Part shown: in pieces, positions 32,947-43,500 of the stretch | Layout of the letters: each line of letters begins with the position of its first letter | Numbering within the stretch: position 1 is the first letter of the stretch | NCBI GenBank assembly: GCA_037044905.1 | Contig: JBAOKB010000037.1 | Coordinates: forward strand, 558,001-622,000 | Direction of reading: 5' to 3' | Length of the DNA stretch: 64,000 bases | Source of the DNA: Hortaea werneckii | Lineage: Eukaryota > Ascomycota > Dothideomycetes > Mycosphaerellales > Teratosphaeriaceae | Translations under genes and position numbers: made by a program | Notes under the pieces: model-generated | Told to the model about the DNA's origin: nothing | Database searches by the model: none | Seen by the model: only the letters and a program-made list of their open reading frames with translations

Positions 32947-34321
32947 ATGGCTTCCCGGGAGATCGCACGCCAGTGGTTTGTCCCCGGAGATGGCATTGAC
33001 CGACATGTGATATCCGCGGACATCCAACGGTATCTGGGTAACGACGCGACAGTCCGTCCCGGCGTAGGCACCGGCCAAGACGAGGTCAGACCGCCTCCCG
33101 ACGCGCACAACCATCACACATTTGCTCACAAAATCTAGGGTATCCATGGCTACTGGATCAAAGCCTACCGGAATCTAACTTCTGTACGCTGCACCGACGT
33201 GCAATATCACAACAAACTTCTACTAACCATACGATACAGGCCATGATTGCAGACTTGCGCGCAGATTCCGCAAGATGGAGACAAGAGCAGCGTATGACAG
33301 GCACACGAGGTAGCAACAGTCCCGTGATGGTGGACATGTCAGGGTTCACAGTACCTGACAATTTCATAGAACCCTACGTCGGATCGTCTACATACCAAGC
33401 TTCCACTGCAGGTAGGCCACCGCCAAGGTCAGGAGAGTCGCCATCCGTGGATGGCCCATATGGACCACCGCCGTCGCGGGGTGAGAGGATGCCCGCCAGC
33501 AGGATGCCCGCAGCGGAAAGGATCCCAGTTGCAGACCGCATGGATATAGATTCTTCATCTGCCCCGCAGCCTGGTAGGAGATACGGTCATCCAGACCGCG
33601 GATACCCTTCGGACAGCAGGCCTTATCCCGCGGAAAGTAGATCGCCATATCAGGCGGAACCACCCATGTCAGCTTCCTTCGGCCGTACGCCAGTGACCAC
33701 TGCCTACGCCCAGGACTCGAGGTATGCGCCGAGCTACCCATCCCCGTCGAATGATGGTGCACCCCCAGGATATGTGCGACAGGGCAATTACTATGTGCCC
33801 GTATCCACGTATGAGGCAGCCCCTGCCATCGCGCCAAGTAGGTCAGATGTGCCAAAGTATGGAGCCGGACCCTACGGACAACCACCTTCTGGTCGGGATT
33901 CGCGTGATCCAAGATACGGTGGTCAGCCCGACTACAGTGACAACCGGGACTCAAGGTATGCCTATCCCAGTCCGGCCGCCACGGTAACCTCTGTCTCGGG
34001 ACGGGATAGGGAGCCAGTCACATCTCCGGCGCCAAGGTTCGCTTACACCGGTGCTTCACCTTGACGTGCTCAGCTAACTTGTACAGTGCTTATGGCTCAA
34101 TGCCTTCATCTTCATATGACCAATACGGTCGGCGTAAGTATCGCTAGTCCTTTTAGACAGGGACATAAACTGATGCTCCCGCGTCAGCTGTGCAAAATCC
34201 TTCAAGCCAGCCGGAGAGGAGTATGCCATCTGCCAGGGAACCTTCCTACAACCGGGATCGTGTGCCGACTACTTCGTCCAGTAGTGATGGTCATCGTTCT
34301 AGCCGCCGCCGGATTGGATAG
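32947..34321 (+). CDS. rfeG: RfeG-type putative transcription factor
   Basis: Five exons (32947-33084, 33139-33183, 33240-34036, 34087-34133, 34188-34321) give 386 residues. The conserved N-terminal module is complete across two small introns: MASREIARQWFVPGDGIDR, ADIQRYLGNDATVRPG, then GYWIKAYRNLTS joined to AMIADLRADSARWRQEQ. The rest is long and disordered, rich in Pro, Ser, Tyr, Gly and Arg, ending AYGSMPSSSYDQYGRR and SSRRRIG. This matches the Aspergillus RfeG family, annotated as transcription factors with little direct data. The fourth exon uses a weaker donor (AAG then GTTCGC); the alternative is to read to a stop at 34064. A basic, unfolded, nuclear-type composition is visible, but no classical DNA-binding fold. 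Confidence 0.85.
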
Positions 34322-35477
34322 GTCCACCCTTGCTATAGAACGAGTACCTTTCTTTGGCCTTCAGACAGATATGGACTGCTTTCCTACGGACTTCCAGCCA
34401 TCCATCGAGATTTGAGAGTTGTAGCATCATATCTTTCATTGGAGTATTACTCTGCACCGTGTAACTTGGCAATGCCTCTTCAGGGTCGTGCGTCAAGTTT
34501 TGTGCCATGCATGGACCGATGAATTCGCCATCTCGCTCAAAATGCTGGCCGGTGATGCTTCCGGACAGACCAACTTTGGTTGCCTGATTGGACCGATGGA
34601 CTAGACTTCGCTTATGCCTATTAATCTGGACCATGATGCTGGACGAACAATTTTTTTGCATGAATTTGGAGGTTGCATTTGCTTTTCAGCGTGGTGTTAC
34701 GAGTGCATTTTGTGGGCAGCACATTTTCGCTGAACTTGGCTGACGACAGAGACCGGCGCTTGCAAGGAAGAGAGGAACGCGCAGGATGATAACGATAATT
34801 TTCAGCTTGAATTGTAAACTTTTCGTTACTGGCTGTGGCCGCTGCGGCAAGACTGTGGTCATGTCCGTGACGTGGTTTATAAGCAATTCATCCATGCTAC
34901 AGGAATACATACAGTAGTGGCCGGGTGCGCCGAGGAATCTACTTTATACATTGGCACCCAGATCCTCGGAGCGGATTGGGCCTTGCTTCTCTCCTCACGG
35001 CTACGACGGATGTTTCTTTTTGCAAAACGTGGGTCGACATCTGCTTGCACGAAATTCTTTCAAACTTGCGTTCGCCTGCCGCGATTTTCCAAAGTCGGAC
35101 CACAGTAGAGTCCAGACTTCAAGGTCTTCTTACCACCCATCGGAAACAGCGGCCTCTCCGTGCATATGTGAAATTATCAGGTCGGCCAAAGCCACTGGAT
35201 GGATGAAGGACCAAGTTTCTTATACACCCTTTTCAAAAATATCAAAACCTTTCCTTTCTTCTTTTGGGCAGCTGACGCTCACACTCCAGGCGTGAATGTT
35301 TGCCGTCAAGACCTGCACTCGTTTTTAAAATTTGGACAGCACATAACGTGTCTGTGTAGACCGTCACGGGCTAATTGAGCGCGAAGCAACAACAACGTAC
35401 GGGGGCCAACAGGTAGTCAAATGCGCGCTCGCGCCGTGGGTTGATTTATCATATTCTGCATCGTCATTTCTCGTCTG
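34322..35477. other. Intergenic, convergent 3' ends
   Basis: About 1.15 kb between the rfeG stop and the Nudix gene stop. ORFs at 34299-34661, 34872-35108 and 34951-35295 show no domain or intron structure. I see nothing else. Confidence 0.45.
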
Positions 35478-36547
35478 TTATATCAGGCGCGTGTATCTGC
35501 GGAGCGTTGGTTCCCACAAAACATCCTGCCCCAGTGCCATCCCCACGCCATGAATGCGGTATAAATGTCGGGTATGTAGCCCTGCGAAGCCATGTCTAGA
35601 TGAGATCAATAGTGAGCACGTCATTGCCTTTCGAAGATGCGCCCGCTCCAGTGCAAGCCGAGTGCCCAGTGATAGAGTCTTCTTGCTGTCAGCAGGTGAC
35701 ATGTCAAATAGGAGGTCTATGCGGACTTACCTGGCATCTACAATCTTGCCCTTTTCTTGCGAAAGCGCTGCAGGAGATAGTTGGCGTTGAGGGTTTGGCA
35801 ACAGGGGTTAATCATGGACTTACCTTGAAGCGTGCTGTAAAGCTCTGTTAGCGGTACGATGCGCCGCTCGATGAACTCCCCTTCATCCAGATGCTGTTCG
35901 GGTTCCTTGTCTCCTTCCTTCAAATTGACCTCCATCGTAACCATCTGCCGGGTCGTTTCATGTCAGCAAGTGGACAGACTGACTGCGTTCAAAGGAGGGC
36001 GAGAGTAGTGACATACCTGCATGTTCGCTGTCGTCAGACCCGGATCCGAGACTACAGTGGGCGAGCAATCTATTACCTGATGGGTTGCGTTGGTCATTCC
36101 TGGCTGGTTACACACCGATGGGCTAACATGGCTCACCTTGCCCTCATAGCCCGTCTCCTCTTTGAGCTCCCTAATCGCCGCCTGTTCCGGCGACTCTCCC
36201 TCATCAATGAGGCCGCAGGGAAATTCGACACATGTCCCTTCCACCGGCGGACGGTACTGCAGGATGATCAAGGTTGATGGTGGCTTAGAAGGGTGGCGGA
36301 TGATGGGAGCGATGGCAACAGCGTCAACGCCGCCTTTGCTACGGGTCTTGCGAGCTGCGGCTTCCCAGATACGATCTTTCCCTGTCTGGTCGGTCCATTC
36401 GATCTTGTTAAGCTCCGTCCACTTCGCCTCGTCCGCGCGGAGAGGAACGATCCGGTTGATCCTAGGCGTCTGAGACATCGCTGACTTGGCAAAGGAACGT
36501 CTGAGCCACGAAGAAGAAGGTCCTGGCCGCGGAAATTTGGTGATCAT
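35478..36547 (-). CDS. ADP-ribose pyrophosphatase, Nudix family (YSA1-like)
   Basis: The enzyme hydrolyses ADP-ribose and related nucleoside diphosphate sugars to AMP and ribose-5-phosphate. The full Nudix box GLIDEGESPEQAAIRELKEE-TG is present, preceded by LIILQYRPPVEGTCVEFP. Exons are 36547-36137, 36076-36017 (VIDCSPTVVSDPGLTTANMQ), 35944-35824 (MVTMEVNLKEGD), a 25-nt exon 35755-35731 (EKGKIVDAR) and a last exon near 35595-35478; the total is 735 nt, 244 residues. The first four exons are well supported by homology and phase. The last is chosen only on acceptor position and phase, and its residues (ending RRYTRLI) are less like the family. The first 23 residues before MSQTPRINR are basic and could be a mitochondrial presequence or an alternative start. 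Confidence 0.88.
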
Positions 36548-37640
36548 GCATATGCTCGCTGCTGGTTCGGAGCTTTCGACAGCCGTGTCCTTGGGATGGC
36601 AATGAGATCAGATGTCCAACGTGCATGGAATCGAAGTCGTGACGTTTGCCGGACTAGCGCAATGAAAGAGGAAGGTGCAGCGAACTGCCGCCGGGAGATT
36701 GTCATCTTCCCGCCCGTCCCTACATGGTATTCACTTCACCTCTTGTCCTTCCTTTGGTGGAATCTTGATCCTTCCTAGTTTCAATCATCATTGAGAGTTC
36801 AAATCACTACGTGGATTCGCATCAACATGATACACAGCACAATCTCACGTTACGCCTTCCGGGGAGGTCCGGCGTCCGAGGGCACCTGGATGGCTTCCTC
36901 GAAACTTTACATGGCTTGCCACTGATTTCTTGGCTTTTACTCTAACAATGCTAGGCACGAAATGTTTCGCCGCATCCTGTGGCCATATAATCGTCAAGCT
37001 CTCATGGTCGCTGTCAATAGGAGGTAACATAGAACAATCGCAAGATTACCTTTGGTCGTGCCTCTCGTCACTCGTCAGACTTGGCTTCATCACGAGTCTG
37101 TCTTCGACCTACCTGAACTAAACTTCTATGTCCGCGGTCATTCTGCCATGTGTTGTGGCGTCTTACTCCGGCTCGTATGACATGAAGCTGTCCGAGGAGT
37201 CAAATCTCCACGGCGAGCTGGGCTCCTACAGTCAGCGTTCATCTTGGCTACCATGCCTGCACGAAACATTGCTTGACCACAACGTTCGGACCCAGGCGGA
37301 ACACCCAATTTTACAGTGCTGCGCCATGTTGCCTGGTCCAACGACTGGCACTCCTGTTAGCTCTTGTTGGCTATCGAACGACAGTGCCCCCGAGGACCAG
37401 GTACGTCTTGACGTTCACCATCGTCACAATGAGCCAAGTCCATAGCAACGACCCAGGCTGTTGTACTCCTTCAAATGTCATACGTGAGAATGATGCATTT
37501 GGTGGTAAACACAGTGGATGCTTGATCGGCTCTAGCATTTTTTGAAGCATTCAAAAGGCTGCTACTCCCTTCAACAAGGAAACAACTGCAACATAACATT
37601 GCATTACAGCCTGTACTCTACTGCTTGCGCTTCCTTTATC
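36548..37640. other. Intergenic, divergent promoters
   Basis: About 1.1 kb between divergent Nudix and fasciclin genes. No ORF with recognisable features; those at 36930-37121 and 37128-37445 look random. Confidence 0.45.
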
Positions 37641-38954
37641 ATGCACGCCTCCTACCTCTTCACGGCCGCCACGGCCATCGCTGCGGCTTCAGCGCAGCAG
37701 AGCCTTACCGATGTGCTCTCTAGTCAATCCGACACCCTGTCGCTGTTCACGCAAATCGTGCAAAAAGCCGGGCTCGTCGACACCATCACATCAATGGACA
37801 GTGCAACCATTTTTGCCCCCACCAACGAGGCCTTGAGAAATGCTTTGGACCAATTCCCGAGCCTTATCAGCAGCAACAGTAAGTTCGACAGGCCGCGAGG
37901 GAAACCAATGGACTAACATATGACCAGGCAACAACAATGGCTCCACTTCAAGCAACTCTGACAATCTCAACCTTGACAACGCTCAACTGTCGGACCAATT
38001 TATGAACATCTTGTAAGCAAAGCAATGGCATGTCGTGTCTGAACCGCTTTTCATTGACCTTTTAAAACAGGCAATACCACGTTGTGCCAGGTGCAGCATA
38101 CTCGCTCCAGGACATTGCCATCTTCCCGGGATCTTTTGTTAGCACAGCGCTCGACGGATATGCTGTCAACCCCTACAAGACGGATGATGGAGACGGTGCC
38201 GTCTTGTCTCGCGAGAAGCGCGAGTCTACAATTGCATCTGCCGACATCGAATACGATGGCGGTGTCATCCATACAATCGAACAGGTTCTTCTGCCCCCGG
38301 TCGGCCCCAATGCCACGGCTCTCGACATGGGCTTGACGTACATGTACGGCGCTCTCCAGCAAACCGACCTGACCACTGACGTTGCCACCGCCAATGGCAT
38401 CACGGTCTTCATCCCCACCAACCAAGCATTTATCGACGTTGGCGAGCAGCTCCAGGGCCTTTCAGGCCAGGAATTGAGCACCCTGCTCCAGTTCCACGTG
38501 GTTCCAGAGATGCCATACTACACTACCAACCTGTCTGACGGCGACACCTTGAACACTCTGGCGAGCACGCCCTACGAGAACGGCATCGACATTACCGTCG
38601 ACGAGAGCGATGGCGCTCTCTATGCGAACAATGCCCGTGTCATCGTTGCCGACATCCTCCTCTCCAACGGTGTCGCGCACTTGATTGATCAAGTCATGAA
38701 CCCGAGCAACGACAACCCGGATGGATACGACTACACCTTGGACGAGGGTAGTGCTGTCGGTGTTCCGGCCTTCGAAGGACGCGGCGTCTGCTACCGTTCC
38801 GGCGCTGACCTCTGGCGTGACCGCTTCCTCCACTTTCTCGCCCACTTCGACTTTCTCTGCCGTGTCCGGAGCCGAGAACTTGCAGAGCAAGTACAAGATG
38901 GAACTGTTGGGCGGTGGTGCTGTCGCCGCTGTGCTCGGCATGATGCTTGTCTAG
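37641..38954 (+). CDS. Secreted fasciclin (FAS1) domain protein, probable GPI anchor
   Basis: Three exons (37641-37878, 37928-38012, 38071-38954) encode about 401 residues. A signal peptide (MHASYLFTAATAIAAASA) precedes two FAS1 domains: TITSMDSATIFAPTNEA with QYHVVPGAAYSL and GGVIHTIEQVLLPP; then NGITVFIPTNQAF with LLQFHVVPEMPYY and NGVAHLIDQVMNP. The end is a Ser/Thr-rich stalk followed by a hydrophobic segment (GGGAVAAVLGMMLV), typical of a GPI signal. A one-base insertion at 38771-38772 (TT) breaks the frame between GVPA and SKDAASATVPALTSG; without it the protein would run on without an anchor. FAS1 proteins mediate adhesion at the wall. The domain call is firm. Confidence 0.92.
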
Positions 38955-39153
38955 AGGAAAAGCACAATGCTTCGGATCCTGATGTACGATATAAAGTCGA
39001 AGATACTGCGCAACAACGCTTCGCAGATGAGCTCTTGCTTGTGTAAGCGGAGCACGACGTTATGATTGGATACAACTATTGGGGCTGTATATAGCATGCC
39101 TCATGATGTGGCTATCCGGTATCGATGCAAACATATTATCACAGTATGTGTTC

Positions 39154-39948
39154 CTAAGGCTGGGTTTGCCGATCTTTGTTCTTCAACACACCTTCTAAGT
39201 ACTGCGCGATTGCTGTGTGCCCAGCGACGTTGGGGTGAAACTGTATCATTCCATTCTTCCACGTAAAGTCAAAGATCCAAGGGTCTGCTGAGCCGACCTC
39301 GTGGCCCTCGCTGAGTGAAGCAACGGGCACGAGATCAACGAAATCGCTTCTCAGTGCCGCTGCCTTTTCGTAAGCCCTATCCAAGAGCACTCCCATCTGG
39401 CGGTAAAAGCCTATCTGCTCCCACGTCAGGGGAAGTCCAGTTCCAGGCTTCGAATCTATGCCGAATATGCTGATGTACTGAACCAGATAGATCTTGGCTT
39501 TTGGAACCCTATGATGGATGGCGTCAAGAACCGCAATGAACCCCTCGACTAGTTCATCAACTGATATGCCAGTCTTTGGCTCGCTCAGGAGACCTCGCGC
39601 TACCTTTCGCATCGGGCCAGAAAAGGAGAGCAAGGCATCGTACAGCATTCCCTTGCTGTAGCCAAGGTCATTGCCGCCTCCTGTCAAAGTCACTATGTCC
39701 GTATCAGAGGGCAATCGAGAGAGCTGCGGAGCGAGTACCTCGCCGGAGAATGTGGTCTGCGATTCTTGCAGCACCTCCAACAAAGTCGCGCCAGAAGAGG
39801 TGAGGTCTGTGAGCTCCGCGTCCAGACTCTTTGCGAGTTGTGACGGATAGTTGCGGCCTGATCTCATGGCTGAGCGGTCGACGATGGGAGCTATCAAGGG
39901 CCCGGCCGCGAATGACGAGCCTAAGCTTGTGATTTTGAGGCGAGCCAT
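39154..39948 (-). CDS. SGNH/GDSL-type hydrolase
   Basis: The ORF spans 39154-39963; I take MARLKITSLG at 39948 as start (264 residues), five codons inside the longest frame. Block I is LGSSFAAGP (nucleophile Ser), block III TGGGNDLGYS, and the C-terminal FHPNVAGH supplies the catalytic Asp/His region. Block I has GSS where the canonical family has GDS, a variant that occurs in fungal members. There is no signal peptide, so an intracellular esterase or lipase-like role is likely; the substrate is unknown. Its stop lies 199 bases from the fasciclin gene stop, and its start is divergent from the hoxa13-like gene. No intron, no frame break. Confidence 0.88.
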   Translation of the reverse strand: MARLKITSLGSSFAAGPLIAPIVDRSAMRSGRNYPSQLAKSLDAELTDLTSSGATLLEVLQESQTTFSGEVLAPQLSRLPSDTDIVTLTGGGNDLGYSKGMLYDALLSFSGPMRKVARGLLSEPKTGISVDELVEGFIAVLDAIHHRVPKAKIYLVQYISIFGIDSKPGTGLPLTWEQIGFYRQMGVLLDRAYEKAAALRSDFVDLVPVASLSEGHEVGSADPWIFDFTWKNGMIQFHPNVAGHTAIAQYLEGVLKNKDRQTQP

Positions 39949-40570
39949 GGGAGTGGAGACCAAGCAATTGTTTTCTCTCCTACGACTGTCTTAAATTCAA
40001 TGCTCGACAATTGGAGACTCAATTAGAGGTGTTGGAAAGTGATCTCGATGTGGGAAAGCGTGAAGTCGAAGGGGCAGATACTATACGTCAAATAAGGGTT
40101 CATTGGACGTTGGGCGTTCCTTCAGATCCTCGAACGACATGTTGTTGTGACCGATTGGGATGATCACTTTAAAGGTGCGTGACAAGGTCGTCGGTAGCGG
40201 TAGAGGTATGGTTCGGCGGTCGCGGGAGGTGCCGTGCCGTTGTACGTCATGGTGCGAATGTCTGTTCGCGAACACCCGTAGGCAGATGCAGGGAGGGAGC
40301 AGAAACCGGCTTTTGCTGTCGTTGGATTGGAAAATAGGAGAGAGTGGTCGGAAGTGAGCAGCTAGCAAGCATCTACGACATCTTTCATCTTTACGATACC
40401 TCGCTCATTTTGCTGGGCAAATTCTGCCAGCAGACGAACACATCGAATCTGTAGTACCAGCCTACAATTGCTACATTACCTTATGCTCCGAGGTTAAACT
40501 CTGGCTAGACTGGAGCTTTCGGGAGAGCTTGATTACCCGCGTCAGCTTCGCGCGTTTCGTTTCTGTTGAG
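39949..40570. other. Divergent promoter region
   Basis: About 620 bases between the SGNH hydrolase start and the giant repeat gene start. The ORF at 40081-40368 has no features. Nothing else seen. Confidence 0.45.
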
Positions 40571-43500
40571 ATGGCAGCAGGACAAACGAACGGCCGCGCC
40601 AAAGGCCCCAAGAGTGGCACCATGGACGCCAGAACTAACAGCTCGGGAAACACGCGAGCAAGTCGATCCAGCGGAAGAAGACGCGGCGACAGGAAGCAGA
40701 CGTGGATGGGCTGGGCCACCAGCAAGAGCTTGAAACTCGGCGTGTGGTATCTCATCATCACCCTGCTTTTCCGCTGTCCCAACACGCTTGAGGAGGTAGA
40801 CGCCGACAGCCCGGCGGTCTGCAAGCCATACTTCCAAGCGAAGACATTCGTCGCCCCGTATGCCCAGCCTTACTACGACCAATACGCCGCTCCGTATGTG
40901 CAGATTGCGCAGCCCTACATCGATCAGGCACACCAGCATGCATACAAGCCCGCCCTAGCAGCATACAAGCAATACGGTGCTCCCCGTGTCGCTGATGCTC
41001 AGAAACAGGCACTGGTGCAATGGGAGAAGACAGTCAAGCCCCAGTTGGAGGTCGTCAGACAGCAAGCCGGCAAGCAGTACGATGCTACGCTCGCGCCGCA
41101 TGTCAAGAAAGTTCAAGATGTGGTCCAACCATACTATAACTCCATGAGCCAGTCTGCGAGTGACATATGGGTTCTTGAGTTGCAGCCGGTGTATAGGCAT
41201 ACGATGCCTTATGCACAGAAGTTCTACACTCAAGGGCAGACTTCGTCGTGAACACGGCCTGGCCACAGGCTCAGTACGCTGGATCGGCCGCTTGGTCAAT
41301 GTGGGCACGGCAGATATGGCCTCGAGTGCGTGTTCTGTACGGTGAGAATGTGGAGCCGCAGCTGATGCGCATCACTGAGCGCCTTGGGCGATACAAAGAT
41401 GGCCGTAAGCTCCAGGCTGAGATCAAGAGCATGGAGGTTGAGTCTAGCATGTCCGAAGCTTCGTCTAGCTCCACCGTCGTGTCCTCATCCATCTCCTCGG
41501 TAGTCGCAGAGCCATCTCAAAAGCCTTCGTCTTCGGCAAGCGCCACAACCTCATCCACTGTGCCTGAGCCAAGCGAGAACCCTGTGGAGCAATTTCGTTC
41601 AGATCTCAAGAGCTGGGAAGGCCTCTGCTCCCGCGCAGTCGACGAAGGTGCTGACGATCTGAAAGAGAGGATCAAAGAAATTACAGACCACCAGATCAGC
41701 AGCCAAGTTGAGGGCACTGGTGCTGCCCTCGTTGTGCAGCTCGAAGAGACAGCGGAAGCGGCTATAAGCTCCGTCAAGGCCAGCATCCTTTCCACTGTTG
41801 GTGGTCTTCCCGAAGACGCTGAGCAGGAAACACAGGACGAAGCGACGGAGAAGATTGTGGAAGGCATTCGGAGCGCTGGACAGAACGTTAAGCGTGCCGC
41901 TCAAGCAGTCCGGCAGTGGGAGCAGCAGTACTCCACTATGAACTCTGAGCTAGTCGACAAGGCTCTCCAGAGCACGCTCGAGACAATCGATCACATCCGT
42001 GACCTAAGGCTTACAGAGATTGGGAGAAAGTACTCGGACAAGGGCCTGCCACACAAGGAGTGGTCACGGTACAATGACCTTAAAAAGGCGACTCAAGCTT
42101 GGAGAGACGATGTCACAAAAGTCACGACTGAGAACAAGGACCTCGCCCGAGCCAAAGAGGCTGCAGAGGAGATTGGAAGCAAGGCAATGAGCGTTGCAGA
42201 GGAGGTCGCGAAGGAGCTTGGCCGCCTGAAGGATGTTGCCAAGTGGAAGGTCGCTGCACAGGATTCGACCGACGACTTTTCTTCGAAGGCCATGCCACCG
42301 GTTGCGGAGAAGGCTAGGGACAAGGTTGCGGAAAAGGTTGAGGAAGCTTCTGAAGCAGTCTTTGGTACCTCAGAGCCTGCAAAGGAGAACGTCGAAACTG
42401 CGTCTTCGTCCGCCAGCAAGGCCGCGACTCAAGCGGCAGAAAGCGCAGAAAGCGCCAAATCACAGGCAGCGGCATCCGTCAAGGTAGCCGCCAATGAAGC
42501 CCGTGATGCAGCCCGACAGTCACCACTAAAGCAATCCGCCGAGAGCGCCAGCCAAGCTGCATCCAGCCTTGGATCCGAGGCTTCGGACTCTGTCAAGGAG
42601 GCCTCCAGCAAGCTTGGTGATGATGCCAAGAGAGCTGTCACTGATGCATCTGCTGCTTTTGTCGAATCAGAAATCCCGGCTGCGTCCTCAGCGGGCTCGT
42701 CGCTCTCATCGAAGGCTTCCAACCAAGCATCAGAGTCACTTGGCCCGAAGGCTGCGTCGATCCTCGCAGCCGGCAAGTCACAGAAGGATGCTGCCAGCCA
42801 AAGTGCGACCGAGGCATCCGCCAAAGCCAGCGAGAGCGCTGCCAGTATCGCTGATGAAGCTGTGGCAGACTGGGAAAGTGCAAAGAGCGCAGCTGGTGAA
42901 GAGGCGTTGAGCCTTTCTGACGACGCAAGTGTGGCAGCAGAAGACGTTGTCAGCAAGGCGAGTCAGACATTTTCAAGTCTTTCAGATACCGCGAGTTCGA
43001 GCTTAGCGTCAGCATCCAGCGAGGCTACAGAAAGCGTGTCAACAGGATTGGATCCTGTTGCTGAAAGCTTGTCAGCGGCTGCTCATGAATCTGACATGGC
43101 GGACGAGGTGAGCTCCAGCTTGTCATCCCTGTATAGCACTATTCCAAGAGGCCGCCAGCGAAACGGCCACGCAGGCGAGCAGTAAAGTTTTTGCGGGCGC
43201 CATGGCACAGGTGCTTGTCGAAGCTCGTGAACCTATCCTGGACGTGTCGGTTGATGACGAGGACGATGAAACGGTCGGCGAAAAGATCAATTCTGCATCT
43301 GAAGCTGCTGCAGACCAGGCCCAGCGCGCTAAAGATGCCGTCCAGCAGGCCATCAAAAATCGACCATCGCGCAAGGGTGCTGTGGAGAGCGTGAGTAGTG
43401 TAGCTAGCGAGCAGTACGAGAGTGCCGTCAGTGCTGCGAGTAAGGCGCTGCACGGTACGCAGAAAGGGTGCAATTGAGGATGGGGAGGAGGCTGCAAAGA

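Noticed and set aside
32416..33147. 243-codon minus-strand ORF overlapping the rfeG first exons
   Set aside because: Crosses supported rfeG exons and introns on the other strand; no family features.
40529..40570. Start of the giant repeat gene at 40529
   Set aside because: That position is a TTG; the first ATG in frame is 40571, with a good context and the family N-terminus.
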